Shown here: one piece after another, positions 30,643 to 42,779 of the stretch | How the letters are laid out: each line of letters opens with the position of its first letter | Numbering within the stretch: position 1 is the stretch's first letter | Origin: Basidiobolus meristosporus CBS 931.73 | Lineage: Eukaryota; Basidiobolomycota; Basidiobolomycetes; Basidiobolales; Basidiobolaceae | Direction of reading: 5' to 3' | Length of the DNA stretch: 64,000 nucleotides | NCBI GenBank assembly: GCA_002104905.1 | Contig: MCFE01000073.1 | Location: forward strand, 121,180-185,179 | Made by a program: the position numbers and the translations under genes | Notes under the pieces: model-generated | Databases searched by the model: none | What the model was told of the DNA's origin: nothing | Seen by the model: only the letters and a program-made list of their open reading frames with translations

Positions 30643-31406
30643 TTAGTAATTTCTGTATTTTACACGGCCTTCTTTCTTCTGCTTCTTCTCAAGTCTCTTG
30701 CGGGTTTTTTCGTCCATCTCTGGCTCTTCGCCAGCACTTTGTGATCCCAAGTAAGGCTTTATAACGGAAGACCATAGCTTGATGACGGCATATCCGGGAA
30801 TCTAGGCACCATTCAAGCAGTTAGTATACTGCATATCAGTCCAAACATATCCACCGTTATTCGGTGTAAGCTGAGACATTCTACACTTACCAATAGATAG
30901 AAAAACCAGAAGTAGTCGGTGAAGACGGAGCCGATATGAACAAACCAAGTGACATAAATAATATCGAAGAAGTAGGCAGTAAGTCCCTCAGCGCTTAGAT
31001 CCTCTCCAGAGCTTTCCAACTGTCCGCTTGGAGAGTATCTGGGTGTCCCCATGGCTTTAAGTTGCAAGTAAAGAAATACGCTTATGCCTCCAGTTATGGC
31101 ATACCCTAGAAAGTGGTAGAAGCCAAAGCTAGAGTAATAAAACACTATTCTAAACAAGAAATAGAACGCCTTATAAAAAGCAGCTTTAGAAACGAGGAAC
31201 ATCGCTGCTAAGAACCTTCGCTGGGCAACTTACATTAACGCCCAACACTCCGATACGGAGATTGTCCAGAGTTTTCACGTTCTCGGTGGCGATCTTTTTC
31301 GCAGAGCTGTTTGCCTAAAAACCCGAGTACGCGTTATTATCGAAACGAAGAGAAAAGCATGTGGTGCCTCCTGGAAGCTGATGAGGCTAGGAAAGATAGG
31401 TACCAT
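30643..31406 (-). CDS. SND2: SND2/TMEM208 ER membrane targeting factor
   Basis: Membrane component of the SRP-independent ER targeting pathway. Exons 31404-31406, 31234-31314, 30891-31169 and 30643-30801 give 173 residues, the length of human TMEM208. The coding part of exon 1 is only the ATG, directly followed by a GTACCT donor; exon 2 then encodes ANSSAKKIATEN and LRIGVLGVN. Two hydrophobic hairpins follow: FYFLFRIVFYYSSFGFYHF with YAITGGISVFLYL, and DIIYVTWFVHIGS with DYFWFFYLLIPGY. The C-terminus is basic (KTRKRLEKKQKKE). The start-codon exon is inferred; the rest is clear. Confidence 0.85.
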
Positions 31407-31855
31407 TTTGCTAGGAAAGTGTTTCGAAGGCCAGCGTCAATGTGCTTCCAATAAATCACTGAAATGGCCCTGCTTGCACAGCGTTGATTGGTCATCAAAA
31501 TTTCCAAAAAACTAGCATCTCCTATGCATGTAGACACAACCCGGCTTCGCTCTTGGTACCAATTCAGATCCATCAAGGCTACAACAATATTGGCTGGGAA
31601 GGGACCATCCGTTGACCACGGATCCACAACAAGCTCTTGGTAGAAACCATTTCTTTATTTGTCTGATACAAAAATAAAAACATAGAGCATCGAAATACGG
31701 TACCAAAGTATACAAAGATTCTAAACTATCCCGACGTCAACGTTGAATGATTATAACAATAGTGCTTTGCTTATCAGGGTATGCACAATGTACATGATTA
31801 ATTATCTATTGCTATGTTGGAAAGAGTAAGAGTGGCGGTGCATTAAGGTTGTTAA
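31407..31855. other. gap between SPB1 and SND2 genes
   Basis: About 450 bases holding the SND2 5' UTR/promoter and SPB1 3' end. A 96-codon minus-strand frame at 31337-31627 overlaps the SND2 leader and has no family signal. Confidence 0.5.
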
Positions 31856-34813
31856 CTAACGCTTGGACTTTTGCTTCTTAGCAATTCGCTTCAAGGCGCG
31901 GACTTCCTTCCTCATTCTTGGATCAACCATCTATAAAAGTGGATCGGTTAGCGTTGGAACTTGCATCGATGTATTCAAGTGTTCGATTTACCTTATAACG
32001 GCCACTGACTCCCTTTGGTCTGCCCTTGATGGCTCTGTTACCGCCCTTGGCTACAACCACCTTGATATCCTTCTTGGGCTTCTTCTTCATCGATCTGGAA
32101 AGAAGTTTGTTGATGGATTCAGCCTTCTCACGCTCAGTCATGTCTTCGTTCTCAGCGATGGTAGAGGCCTTTTGTTGGATCTTGGCCAGCTTCTTGACAG
32201 CCTTGAACTTCTTTCTAGCCTTGGCCTCAGCAATCTTCTTGATAGGACGGGCATCTAGGGCCTTCATCTTCTCGCGAAGCGCATTCATAGCTTCCTTAGT
32301 GACAGGTATATTGGGCTTGGAATGCTTTCTTTCATCGTCAATAAACCATTCTGGAAGACCCTGAGAATCACGGAAAGAATGCTTATTGAAGCCGTCGTCG
32401 ATAAGGTCAGTCTTGGTTTTCTCTCGATTGGCAAGCTGCTGAGCAAGTGTGACTGCCTCCGCGGTAATGAGTCCATAATCAGGAACCTTACCGGCTTCCT
32501 CACCATCATCACTCCAGAACTCTTCATCTTCGTCTTTATCAAGAGGCACGACTTCGAAGTCACTTTCGTTTTCACTCTCCTCTTCCTCAATTTCAGCGAC
32601 CTTTCTCTTGCGAGGCTTCTCTTCTTCTTCCTCCTCCTCCTCTTCTTCCACCATCTCTTCATCTTCAGCCTCGCTTTGTTCATCATCTTCCTCCTCCTCT
32701 TCATCATCAATACCAGAGAAGAGTTTGTTATCAAAGAACAAAGCGGCTTTCTTGGAAAGACCAGATGCGGTGGTTGTGTTCGCCTCCTTCTTTTTGAGAT
32801 CGACAACAAGTGGGTTCTTCTTCTTTAACTTGCTGTAAGACTCTTCATCAGACTCACTATCTTCACTTGAGTCAGAAACCTCATATTTGGGACGAACATT
32901 GTCCTCATCCTCAGAGTCGGAATCAGACTTGTCTTTGGAGAATCCTTTGAATTCTCCTTCCTTTTCTCTTAGTTTCTTGACCTTGAATTTGGCGTCGCGC
33001 TCCATCTGACGGTTTTGGAACTCCTCATACATTTGGTCCAACTCGTCGCCAAGATGGTTTGCGTCATCCTCATCGCTATCCGCGTCAGAATCTTTACCAA
33101 GATCAAAGTCGGAGTCGTCTTCACCCTTGATGTCGCCGTGATCCTCATCAGAAGACAAAACGATATCCATGTTGCCGTCGTAGATGTTCTCAAGAGTCTG
33201 GGATTTCTTGATCTTATGAATATCGAACAAGGTCTCCCCGTTGATTTGTTCGATACCAATTTCCGTCGGGGTGACCATGTTGAGCTGCATGCGTTGAAGG
33301 TTCTTTTGGCGTTGTTCATTCTTCTTGCGCTTCGCACGCTTAACGCGAGCTTGTTCCGCCTTTGTGAGATTCTCCATCTCTTCTTCCAGGAGTTCCTCCT
33401 CATCCACCTCCACTGTGACAGCGGCTTTCTCGGCTTCAGCTTGCTTCTTTCTTTCCTCCTCAGCAGCCAATTCTGGGTTCTCTGCCTTTCTTTTGGCCTT
33501 GATCAACTCCAGCATTTGGGTTCTCCACTTCAATAAACCACGGAAGTCCTTCTTACCCAGCACCTTGAGATCCTCCATGCAAGTTTGAATTTCCGAGTCG
33601 GTGGCTGGCTGTTTGAGCAAGAATTTGGCTTCGTCAGTGTCAAACTCCATTCTGTTGGCCGATCCAAGGACATTAATAGGTTCCATGGCATCAATAAAGT
33701 CCATGACGGAAATGGTCTTGTGGAGGGTATAATCTCCATCTTCGTAACCCTCACGTTGTCTCTTGTGTTTCTGCAAATTCGGAAGAGTCGGGTTAATGGA
33801 GCCTGGTATCCGTAAAATCTAACAATCTCAGCGTACCTCAGGGTGGAAGATATCTGCCTGCTTGTTGACGATGGTATCTTCAAGATCTTTGAAAACCCAT
33901 TTGGGATCCAAGAATTTGGGATCAATCTTCTTGGGAGCCAAGAAGTCTCTGCATACGACGAAAATTTCGGCGGATACGTTTCTGGAAGAAGGTGGCTTGG
34001 TAGCCTCAACACGCTTGAACAGCTGGTTGAATACCCACATCAGATTGTTGTAATCCTTTGATCTGAAGACCTTGGTAACAAAGGTACCTGTTACATTTGG
34101 TTAGTTAATGTCGTCTGTATATAGCATATGGTGGATTCTGATGGCTACCTCCTCTGTTCATGAACTCTACGGCGAGCTTTAGCGACATTAATACCAACTC
34201 TGACTGGGAGTAGGCATCTTGTACCCAGGCAGTACCGACATTAGGAGCACCATCGTGAAGGAAGCTGTATTATATTTGTATTTAATACGAGAAAACTCGG
34301 TATACGAACCAAGGTTGAACTTACACATCTGCTTTCCAGGTTTTTAGCTCGTTTCTAAGAGCTTGACGGCACCTTTCGGTTGTGATATCCTCTTGGAAAG
34401 TAATTACTTTGGGAATTGGCTTGATGGGGGCAAGATCCACACCTGAAGAATGAATGATACATCCATTAGCATGTCATTATATATATACCGGAATCGCTTT
34501 CCAGTCGAGAAATTGAGTTCAGTATTTACCAATGATCAGACTAGAAACGGGCATATATTTGGTAGCAACCTGAAGCCTGTAACACAAAGCTCGCGATTGA
34601 GTAAACGAAAACAGAATACCACTAAAACAAGGATACATACCAACCACCTGGGGCGGCACATAAATCTACAAGGACACGGGCACTACTCAAGAAGTTGAAC
34701 TTTTTGTTCAGCTGTACCAACTTGAACGCAGAACGGGCACGATAACCCTGCTCCTTAGCCAAGTAGTAGTACTTATCCAAACGCCCCTTTCCGACCTTCT
34801 TTTTGAAACCCAT
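31856..34813 (-). CDS. SPB1: SPB1/FTSJ3 rRNA 2'-O-methyltransferase
   Basis: Nucleolar AdoMet-dependent enzyme that methylates the large-subunit rRNA A-loop during 60S assembly. Exons 34641-34813, 34530-34576, 34325-34442, 34149-34264, 33837-34087, 31992-33770 and 31856-31930 join in frame to 852 residues. The FtsJ domain starts [30 protein letters not shown]-like with catalytic Lys in GKGRLDK, the SAM loop is [13 protein letters not shown], then DLAPIKPI and HDGAPNVG; the C-terminal Spb1 domain has acidic runs (Asp/Glu tracts near 32600-32700) and ends in basic [13 protein letters not shown]. The long acidic and basic tracts create several false frames on the opposite strand. Confidence 0.95.
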
Positions 34814-35706
34814 TTTGAATGCTTCCTCCTAAAAATGACCAGGGAAGAACAGGTGAACTGGATACGAATATGGAGTAGACCAGAGACCAAGAAAAAAAAT
34901 CCCCCCAATCGTGTATGGAGAAAAGTGTGACTTTGAAAAAAATTCCATGTCCAGTTGGTTAATTCCAATTTACTCGAAATATTTTTTTTTTTCATTTCCA
35001 CCTTGCACTTGGTCCCTTTTTTTTCCTGGGACTGGTGATGGATTTGGCATGAATCACTGGTTACCTTTGTACGTAAATCTCAACTTTGTTTATCTTTTGA
35101 CTTGGATACCACGTGATTAACCTGGATATCTGTGAAAAGCTAATGTTCATGCGTATCTGTCAACGGAGTAATATACCTCTTTGACCGTCATATTCAGGAG
35201 GTTTATAAATAGAAGGATAACTTTGGGGGATCAGCAATGGGCTTTATATTAATTGTGGTCCTGTCTTCGCGCGTGTGTCTGGGCTGTCTACGACTGAAAG
35301 GTTGCCAGGTGTTTTTTGATGATATGCAATCTTTTCTATTGCTTTACCGTTCGCGAAAAGATATGGCATGCAAAACTTAATTGCCAAGCGTAGCGCGAAC
35401 CTTCATGCTGCTTTACCAACGCGACGTTAGTAAATCGCAAATTCCTGGCCAATCGATTTCCCAAAACTGGGATATCATCCTCTTTGACCTCATAAAGTAT
35501 GTTGTGTCAACATCTAGTAGCCCAAATTAGGTTCCTGAACCCCGATGTAATTGTTGCCTTTACTCCAGTACCCGTGGTTCTGTAAGTAAAGTACTGGTTT
35601 ACTTAAACAATTAGTACGTGTGGTGATTTTCCAAAAAGAGTTATCAGTAGTGGAGGATTGACAACTATATAAGATTTCAGCCTTGCTGATATCCCACCAC
35701 AAGACT
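34814..35706. other. intergenic region with homopolymer tracts
   Basis: About 890 bases between divergent SPB1 and a secreted-protein gene. It contains A-, C- and T-runs at 34890-35030. TATATAAG at 35666-35673, about 40 bases before the next ATG, is the likely TATA box. Confidence 0.55.
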
Positions 35707-37440
35707 ATGCATCTCTCTACCAAGTTATTAGCTGGCATTGCCAGTGCAGTTGTCGTCACTGCAACTGATTATTTCCCGTTTGAATACCCTAGTGAATGCA
35801 TCTCAGCTGCTATAGACAAGGCCGGGAAAAAATGCTGGCCTGAGTATACACAGAACCAAAATAGCCAGTACTTTGTACAATCCCTGTCATGCTTGTGTGA
35901 TGTTAGCAACCCTGGACACACCACATTTATGACTGATAGGACTCAGTACTTCTCTGACTTCAAATGTGTTCCAATTGATGTCGCAGCAAGTGAACAGCTG
36001 GATGGTCCTATCTGTCAATGGTACTACGATAATAAGAGTTACCCAACAACCACCGATCGTATCAGGCAAACTGAAGTTTCCAAGTCTCCCAACATTCCTT
36101 CTGCTACCGAACCTAACAAACACAGTATGAAGTTTGATTCTTTCAAGTCCACGCCTAGTGCCGTATCTCGCAAATCAATGGACAGTGCGGTATCACGTCG
36201 ACCCTCTGTGATTGCTAAATCTCGAAAGCCTACAGGATATACAAAATCCAGTAGATCTGTTGCGACTAGTATTACTAAAAAAAGTACCAACACCTCTGAG
36301 ATTCCGGAGTCCTCTCGCACTTCTAAAAATATTCATTCAAGTGTTGGTTCCAAGAAACCAACAGATAAAGAGCGTCATTTGATCAAAAGCATTGGTGCCC
36401 AACCTGAGGTAACGTCAATCGACAGCGAGTCACGTGGCATTACCAAAAGCATTGGAACCCGACATCACGAAGTAACATCAACGGATAAAGAATTTCGTAG
36501 CTTGACCATAAGTACTGAAGCACCAGAATCTAAGTTTACTGGATCTACGAAAACGATTGGGCATCAAAAACCCACATCTACCTTGACTTCTGAGCACTCG
36601 CCCAGTGACAACCCCACAGGATCTGGAACGGAGGTTAAACATACGGAGAGCAGCATACTGCATACACAACCATCGCAGCTTGCTGTTACGACACCTTCAT
36701 CAAAGCTTATTCCTACAACACTCTCAAATACACCTTCGAATATCCCAGAGACCCCCGCTATTCCCGTAACAGTCCGATCGCATAAATTCACCGCAAAACC
36801 AACCAAAACTCACATGCGTGAAGAGCGTACGCCTTTTAGGCTGGACTCTATCTCTGCAGTAAACGGACCTAACAAGAGCATTATCTCATCCACGCTGAAG
36901 ACCGTTGAGACACACAAGCCGTATAGCTCCTCCATCAAGCCTACGATATCCTCGAAATTGGAGAACTACACGGAAAGTAAGAAACAAGAATCGACTACAT
37001 CTGAAAGCCGCAGCGGGCCAGTAGAAAAAACGATGGATCGAATTGCCATCCAATCTCTGCCAACCACGAAACAAATGGAATTTACTGGAACTAGAGATGC
37101 GGTCACGTCCACTCATTCTGCTAGTAATGCCTACCAATCCACCAAAACAGTCGGCATTGCGCCTTCCCATTCCAGTGGACCATTCAAACCCTCCAAGATG
37201 GTTTCTTATTCCTGTATCCCCAAAACCGTGACTACCACGGAGTTCGTAACTGCCACCACGACAGCCAACTCGCCTAGGCCGTCAAGCGCCCTATGTACCG
37301 GTGGTACCTATGAGTGTGTGAACTCCGGAGTCTCCCAAAAATTCAGCGTTTGTGCGAATGGGAAACTCTACGAAAATGACTGCGCAGCTGGTACTGTATG
37401 CAAAAGCTTCCAGGGCTCAATCATTTGCGATTGGCCTTAA
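35707..37440 (+). CDS. secreted Ser/Thr-rich protein with C-terminal CBM19-like chitin-binding module
   Basis: 577 residues, intronless. A signal peptide (KLLAGIASAVVVTATD) leads to a compact N-terminal part with six cysteines (SECISA, KKCWPEY, LSCLCDV, FKCVPI, PICQWY), perhaps a small disulfide domain of unknown type. A long linker of about 400 residues rich in Ser, Thr and Lys, suited to O-mannosylation, follows. The last 50 residues hold six cysteines in the order of CBM19 (CTGGTYECVNSG, FSVCANGKL, DCAAGTVCKS, SIICDWP), known from yeast chitinase. No GPI signal is seen. A cell-wall role is likely; enzymatic activity is not indicated. The open frame begins at a TTG 24 bases earlier; the ATG precedes the signal peptide. 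Confidence 0.82.
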   Translation: MHLSTKLLAGIASAVVVTATDYFPFEYPSECISAAIDKAGKKCWPEYTQNQNSQYFVQSLSCLCDVSNPGHTTFMTDRTQYFSDFKCVPIDVAASEQLDGPICQWYYDNKSYPTTTDRIRQTEVSKSPNIPSATEPNKHSMKFDSFKSTPSAVSRKSMDSAVSRRPSVIAKSRKPTGYTKSSRSVATSITKKSTNTSEIPESSRTSKNIHSSVGSKKPTDKERHLIKSIGAQPEVTSIDSESRGITKSIGTRHHEVTSTDKEFRSLTISTEAPESKFTGSTKTIGHQKPTSTLTSEHSPSDNPTGSGTEVKHTESSILHTQPSQLAVTTPSSKLIPTTLSNTPSNIPETPAIPVTVRSHKFTAKPTKTHMREERTPFRLDSISAVNGPNKSIISSTLKTVETHKPYSSSIKPTISSKLENYTESKKQESTTSESRSGPVEKTMDRIAIQSLPTTKQMEFTGTRDAVTSTHSASNAYQSTKTVGIAPSHSSGPFKPSKMVSYSCIPKTVTTTEFVTATTTANSPRPSSALCTGGTYECVNSGVSQKFSVCANGKLYENDCAAGTVCKSFQGSIICDWP

Positions 37441-37922
37441 GATGAAATAGTTGAGTGAATTATAGCTGTAAATTAATTAAACTGTATCCTGAAGTTAACT
37501 GGTTCCTAGTGGTGTTCTATCTGGATCAAGGTTGGCATTATGGCCAGCATGATAAGAGTCTATTCTGCATGCAAAATCCACGCTCGCTATTTTTAGCATT
37601 TCTATAGAGGGATGAACTTCTCAGAGATATTGTTGCTGGGCATGGATGGGGAAACATCCATTATTCCGGCTATTTCGCGGCGAGGATTAATGAAACAAGA
37701 AAAGATAAACCAAATATGTGGGGGATGTTTTTCCTTTTATAACCCTGGCATGATATTTCCCTGGATTGCCTGTCGAGCAAAACATAGTCCTTTCCAAGCC
37801 CAGCACCCAATCAATGTTATATGACGAAAAAGCTCGGTTGTATCGTTTAGGTACCACTTTGTATAGCAACTGGATATATAAATGATCACCATGAGTATGT
37901 TCCTTCCTAACCTTCCATCATC
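37441..37922. other. intergenic region between two cell-wall genes
   Basis: About 480 bases; TATATAAA at 37875-37882 is a likely TATA box for the next gene. Nothing else recognised. Confidence 0.55.
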
Positions 37923-40312
37923 ATGAAGCTGACGTCTTTGTTACCTTCAATTTCTGTGGCTTTACTTGCCTCGACTGCATCCGCCCTAAACCCTCTTGTC
38001 ATCAAGGGCAACAAGTTTTTCGATGCAGTTACTGGTGACCAATTTTTTATCAAAGGCGTAGCCTATCAGCCCAGTGGACAGACTGGGCCCAACAAGGATC
38101 CTCTTTCCAACATCGAGACCTGCAAACGTGACATTGCCTACTTCAAAGATTTGGGTTTGAACACCATCCGCGTTTATGAAGTTGATAACACTTTGAATCA
38201 TGATGCGTGCATGAGCGCCTTGGCCGATGCTGGTATCTACTTGGTCTTGGATATCTCTACTCCCAAATATTCCATCAATCGCCTCAATCCAGTCTACGAC
38301 TTGACTTTGCTGAATCATTACAAGAAGACCGTGGACGCTTTTGCTAATTATTCGAACGTTCTTGGTTTCTTCGCTGGTAATGAGGTTGTCAACCAAGTTA
38401 ACGCCACCCCTGCCGCTCCCATGGTTAAAGCTTCTATCCGTGACTTGAAGCAGTACATGAAGACTAAGGAGAGATACATTCCCATCGGTTATTCTACAAG
38501 TGATGATGCTACCATCAGAGTCGATTGTGGCGACTACTTCAACTGTGGATCTGAGGATGAAAGAGTAGGCCTTGTTTTACGTTTTTATTTTCTTCCCTGA
38601 CTCACATTTTTGTTGTAGATTGACTTCTACGGCTACAACCTTTACTCCTGGTGTGGAGACGAGGCGACTTTCCAGAGTTCCCAATATGCTGCTAGAACCG
38701 AACAATTCGCCACTTATAGCGCTCCAGTATTTTTGAGTGAGTTCGGATGTAACACTAACGGCGTTCGTAGCTTCCACCAGGTCAAGGCTATCTTCGGACC
38801 TGATATGGAAGATACCTTCTCTGGTGGCATTGTGTACGAATATTCTGAGGAGCCCAACAACTATGGATTGGTTACCATTAGCTCTGATGGCCAAGTGACC
38901 AAGAGACCATGCTATCAAAATTTGAAACAGGAGTTGGCCAGTGTTAACCCTACTATTTTGAAAGAGGCCAGCTACACCCCAAGTCCTGAGCGTACACCAA
39001 GCCAATGCCCAGCAATCAGTGCTACTTGGTTGGCAAGCACCAACATCCCCCCTACACCTTCTGAAGAATTGTGTGCTTCCATGATGAACTCTCTCAAATG
39101 TGTCTACTCAAAGAAGGCGGGCACCACCCCAAATATGGGCAAATTGTTCACCTGGTTGTGTGGTCAGACATCTTGCACCGATATTGCTGAGGATGGCAAA
39201 ACAGGCGCCTATGGAAAATATTCTGGCTGCACTGCTGATCAACGACTATCATACATGTTCAACGAGTATTATACCAAGAACGGTGAAAACCCCAAGACTT
39301 GCGACTTCCAAGGATTGGGAGCCATCGTAACCCCTTCAGACACCATCATCAGTTCAAGTTCTAGCAGCAGTACTGAGACTACTCAAACTTCCACCACTAC
39401 TAGCAGTAGCCATAGTGAGACTAAGAAGACCACTTCTTCTGCTAAGACTTCTGAGACTGCTAAGAGCACTGCTACTAGCACTGAGAAGACTTCAGAATCA
39501 CCCAAGGGCACTACAGAGTCTGACAAGACTTCCGAGACTCACAAGAGCGACGCTACCGAGACCAACAAAACTAGTGTTACTGAGAAGACTTCTGAGGTTC
39601 AAACGAGCACTGATACTGAGGTTACCAGTACTAGCAGCGCTACTGAGTCTGAGAAGACCGTCGCTAGCGAATCTGAAAGCCAAGCCACATCGATACTACC
39701 AAGTCTGATGCTTCTGCAAAGACCACCACCTCTGATAAGGCTACTGAGACTCACAAAGACACCACCGTCGTCACTACCAAGTCTGATGCTTCTGATAAGA
39801 TCACCACTACTGATAAGGCTACTGAAACTCACAAGACTACTGCTACTGAAAACCGTACTCATGAATCCCACAGTAGCAAGTCTACCGAAACCCATAAGAG
39901 CACCGCCGCCGCCACTACCAAGTCTGATGATATCAAAAAGACTACCACAACTGATAAGGCTACTGAAACTCACAAGACCACCGCCACTGAAAATCATACT
40001 CATGAATTCCACAGCAGCAAGTCTACCGAAACTCACAAGGCCACCACAGCTGAAGCCCACAAAACTACCGACGACGCTCACAAGCCTATTGGAACTTGCA
40101 TTCCCTCAACCCTTACCGTCACCAAGGTTGTGACTGTCTCGGCCTCCGCCCCTACCGAAGTATCATGCGTTAACGGCGCTTACAAATGTGTCGATTCAGG
40201 AAAATCGGACAAATTCACCGTCTGCGCCAACGGTAGAATCATCACCAATGTATGTGCACCTGGCACGGTGTGCAAGACATTTGAGGGTTCGATCATCTGC
40301 GACTGGGCCTAG
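37923..40312 (+). CDS. GH72 beta-1,3-glucanosyltransferase (GAS/GEL) with CBM43 and CBM19-like modules
   Basis: Elongates beta-1,3-glucan in the cell wall. Exons 37923-38564, 38619-39620 and 39680-40312 give 758 residues. Signal peptide, then a GH72 barrel with catalytic acid/base Glu in GFFAGNEVVN and nucleophile Glu in VFLSEFGCN; a cysteine-rich CBM43/X8 domain (about residues 350-460: LCASMMNSLKCVYS, LCGQTSCTDI, GKYSGCTADQRLS); a Thr/Ser/Lys/Glu/His linker; and a CBM19-like end (CVNGAYKCVDSG, FTVCANGRI, VCAPGTVCKTF, IICDWA). The frame changes near 39690. A 59-base GT-AG intron at 39621-39679 in the linker restores it exactly, but a one-base indel cannot be ruled out. There is no GPI-anchor signal, unlike most Gas proteins. 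Confidence 0.88.
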
Positions 40313-41005
40313 AAACTAGATACGAACTATATTTTTAGCAATACAACCGAATAAAGTAATCGTTGGACCGATGTAGATCATCCATGAACCATGCAGTTCC
40401 ATGTGGCAATCTATATTAGCCACGGTACATCTGGATACAATCAGAGATCGTGCTTTCAAATCGTTGGGCAGAATCATTTTGGCTAACAGTATATCCGCAA
40501 GTTAATGCTAAGCAGGGGATGGGTGTTCACATGTCGAAATGGCTTAATTCTCGTGGGGTTTTGTGTCCAGCTCTGGCATAATTGAGCTTTGTCTGACTTA
40601 CGTAAATTATACCCCAATCGGGTCGCTTTATCTAGATATTGTTTCGTTTAGGAATTTACCGAAGAAGTTCATCTCCCCGACCGGTCTAGCATCTGTTGTC
40701 TCACGGCTTGCTACATCAGAGCTTTGCCACTGCTAAAGGTGCCCCAACTGTGCTGAGCCAAATCCTCGCCGTATGCAGAACGTAACCAATATCCAACCAT
40801 CCTGTACGCAACTCCTGTTTCGTGGGGCGTTAGGTTGGAAATAGGTCTGAGCCATGGGCGCCAGGCAGAAGACCCGGGTACAGCTTTGTCATCGCTTTTA
40901 CCGGTTGGACGAGATGATAGTACCACGTGTTGTGTTTGGTGTTGGTGGCAAAGAAATTGGTCCGTGGAATAGAAAATCCTCTTTGATGCGGGCCGCGAGC
41001 GCTGG
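40313..41005. other. intergenic region
   Basis: About 690 bases between the convergent GH72 gene and a small unknown gene. An antisense frame at 40711-41052 overlaps the 3' end of that gene and is not supported. Confidence 0.5.
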
Positions 41006-41496
41006 TCATTCATTTGTATCATTTGACTGCGGTGCTGGGTACAGCTCCTCAAACTCCACTCTCAAGTCATCCGGGATTGCATTTGCCAGAGTCGAAAGTC
41101 CTTCTAACATAGGAAAAGATACGCCCTGTAGAGAATTGTAAGCGGTTGTGATCTACAGCAAACGTGAAATAACTACTGGCCTCATCTTTACAGCCACCAA
41201 CAACTACTACTTCAATGGATCCAAAGCCCGTCTTAGAAAACCCCCGTGAATAAGCACATCACCTCGATGAGGCCCTCAATGATACCGAAACTATAGAAAT
41301 TGGTCACCAGCGTGGTGACATTAATTTGCCGGAGAGCATCCACCTTCCACTGACTATCCAAGTTGTTGTCGATGCCGCACTTCTCTATCAGCGAATCGAA
41401 AAACGGTTGGTGGCTTCCAATTGAGTACGGGGTGATAGTGCTGACAGTTCCGGGTTGTAAGATACCCCTCGCAAATATGTCTTGATGTAGAAGCAT
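41006..41496 (-). CDS. small protein of unknown function
   Basis: Two exons (41263-41496 and 41006-41125) join in frame to 117 residues: exon 1 starts MLLHQDIFARGILQPG and ends FGIIEGLIE, exon 2 continues GVSFPMLEGLSTLANAIP and ends QSNDTNE. The intron of 137 bases has GTGATG and CTACAG ends. The even, protein-like composition of both exons, broken only by the intron, argues that it is real. I do not recognise a family; it may be the C-terminal part of a larger decayed gene. The promoter side opens into the AT-rich region. Confidence 0.45.
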
Positions 41497-42779
41497 TTGA
41501 AGATGAATTGAGATGGAGAATATGGACTAGAGTAACACTAGTAGTCCCTTGACAGTTGCATATAGAGGTGGACTATGTAAGCTACCATTGTTGGTAGTGA
41601 TGGCAAAGTGATGGTAGATGTTTATATAGTAAATTTCTTAAATACTTGTGGTTGTTATGCATCAACATTTAAAACTTAGCCAATTTTATTCTGTCAGAAA
41701 ATCTAGTACCCTAACTGATTCTCCCTAACCCAAACATAACTAATACCAGTTATGGTTTATTTTATCACTTCTCAGAATCTATCTTTAGCTGTCACACCTA
41801 ACCAATCTTTATGTGGTCATCATGTCCTCAACTGATCTGCTAAGCCTTTCCAAGTGATTAGTCATCTGAGATCTCTCCAACCACTTAGCAGTTGCCAAGA
41901 CATCAGCTGATTGATGATGCAATTTTCATTTATCATATGTACCTATCAAGCACCCAAACCAATTTCAGCTAATTCAGTCTCATGGTGCTTACTAATTCAA
42001 CTTGATCAGAAAAGTATAAATAAAGTTTACTGAACTTTTTAGTTTAGTGTGTGTCTCAACAAAATTAAGATTGTGCCTCAGCAAAATTAAGAATTCAACA
42101 ATTCAATTCCAGTTTCTACCCAAGCCTAGCATCTCTAGCACTCCCAGGAGCACCAAGCCTAGCCTGCATAGCAAACCAACTCTGTTGCCTTTATAGCCAA
42201 ACCTAGCCATATACAAGACCAATATTAGACCAGAATCTCTTTGCTAATATTTCCACCACTCTCTGACAATTCTGAGATTCTGCACTTAGTTGTCCCTTAG
42301 GTTCAATTAAACCATTCAAGAGTTTTATTACACTTTTCTCTTGGATACAACAGTGGTAAAGATATTTTCAATCCTTCCACTAGCAGCTTTGAAAGTCAAA
42401 ATTAGTGTAGGGTATCCAAGACATGAGAAATCTCAAAGCTCTCCAAACATACATATATGCTCATAAGGTCTTCCTTGGCATATTCTATATGTTTGTTTTG
42501 CCAAGACTATGTAGAATTATCAGTACTAGTTTTACTTTTGATGAATCATTAAGTGAAAGCCACATGATATGATTGCTCTGTCTATCACTCCTGATATCTC
42601 CAAAACTCTTACAACAGGTTGCAATCCCCAAGCTCTCACTCTCTGGAATGTCTACTACTGCTTTTATTGAAATTTTTCCCTCCACCAGAAACATGGATGA
42701 ATCTAACTGTCATAAGTTTTGAAATTACACCTAGATATTATTGCAATATTCTGAGGAGCATTGGAAGTGATGTGGAGAA

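Noticed and set aside
30813-30890. Extended frame after FWFFYLL in SND2
   Set aside because: It reads through a GTAAGT donor; the next exon with IPGYAVIKLW restores the family sequence.
32026-33588. Plus-strand frames opposite SPB1 (Ser- and Leu-rich)
   Set aside because: Shadows of the acidic and basic tracts of SPB1.
39690-40133. Leu/Pro/Arg-rich C-terminus of the GH72 enzyme in the upstream frame
   Set aside because: It is the off-frame reading of the Thr/Lys/His linker repeats; the other frame gives the continuing linker and an intact CBM19-like module.
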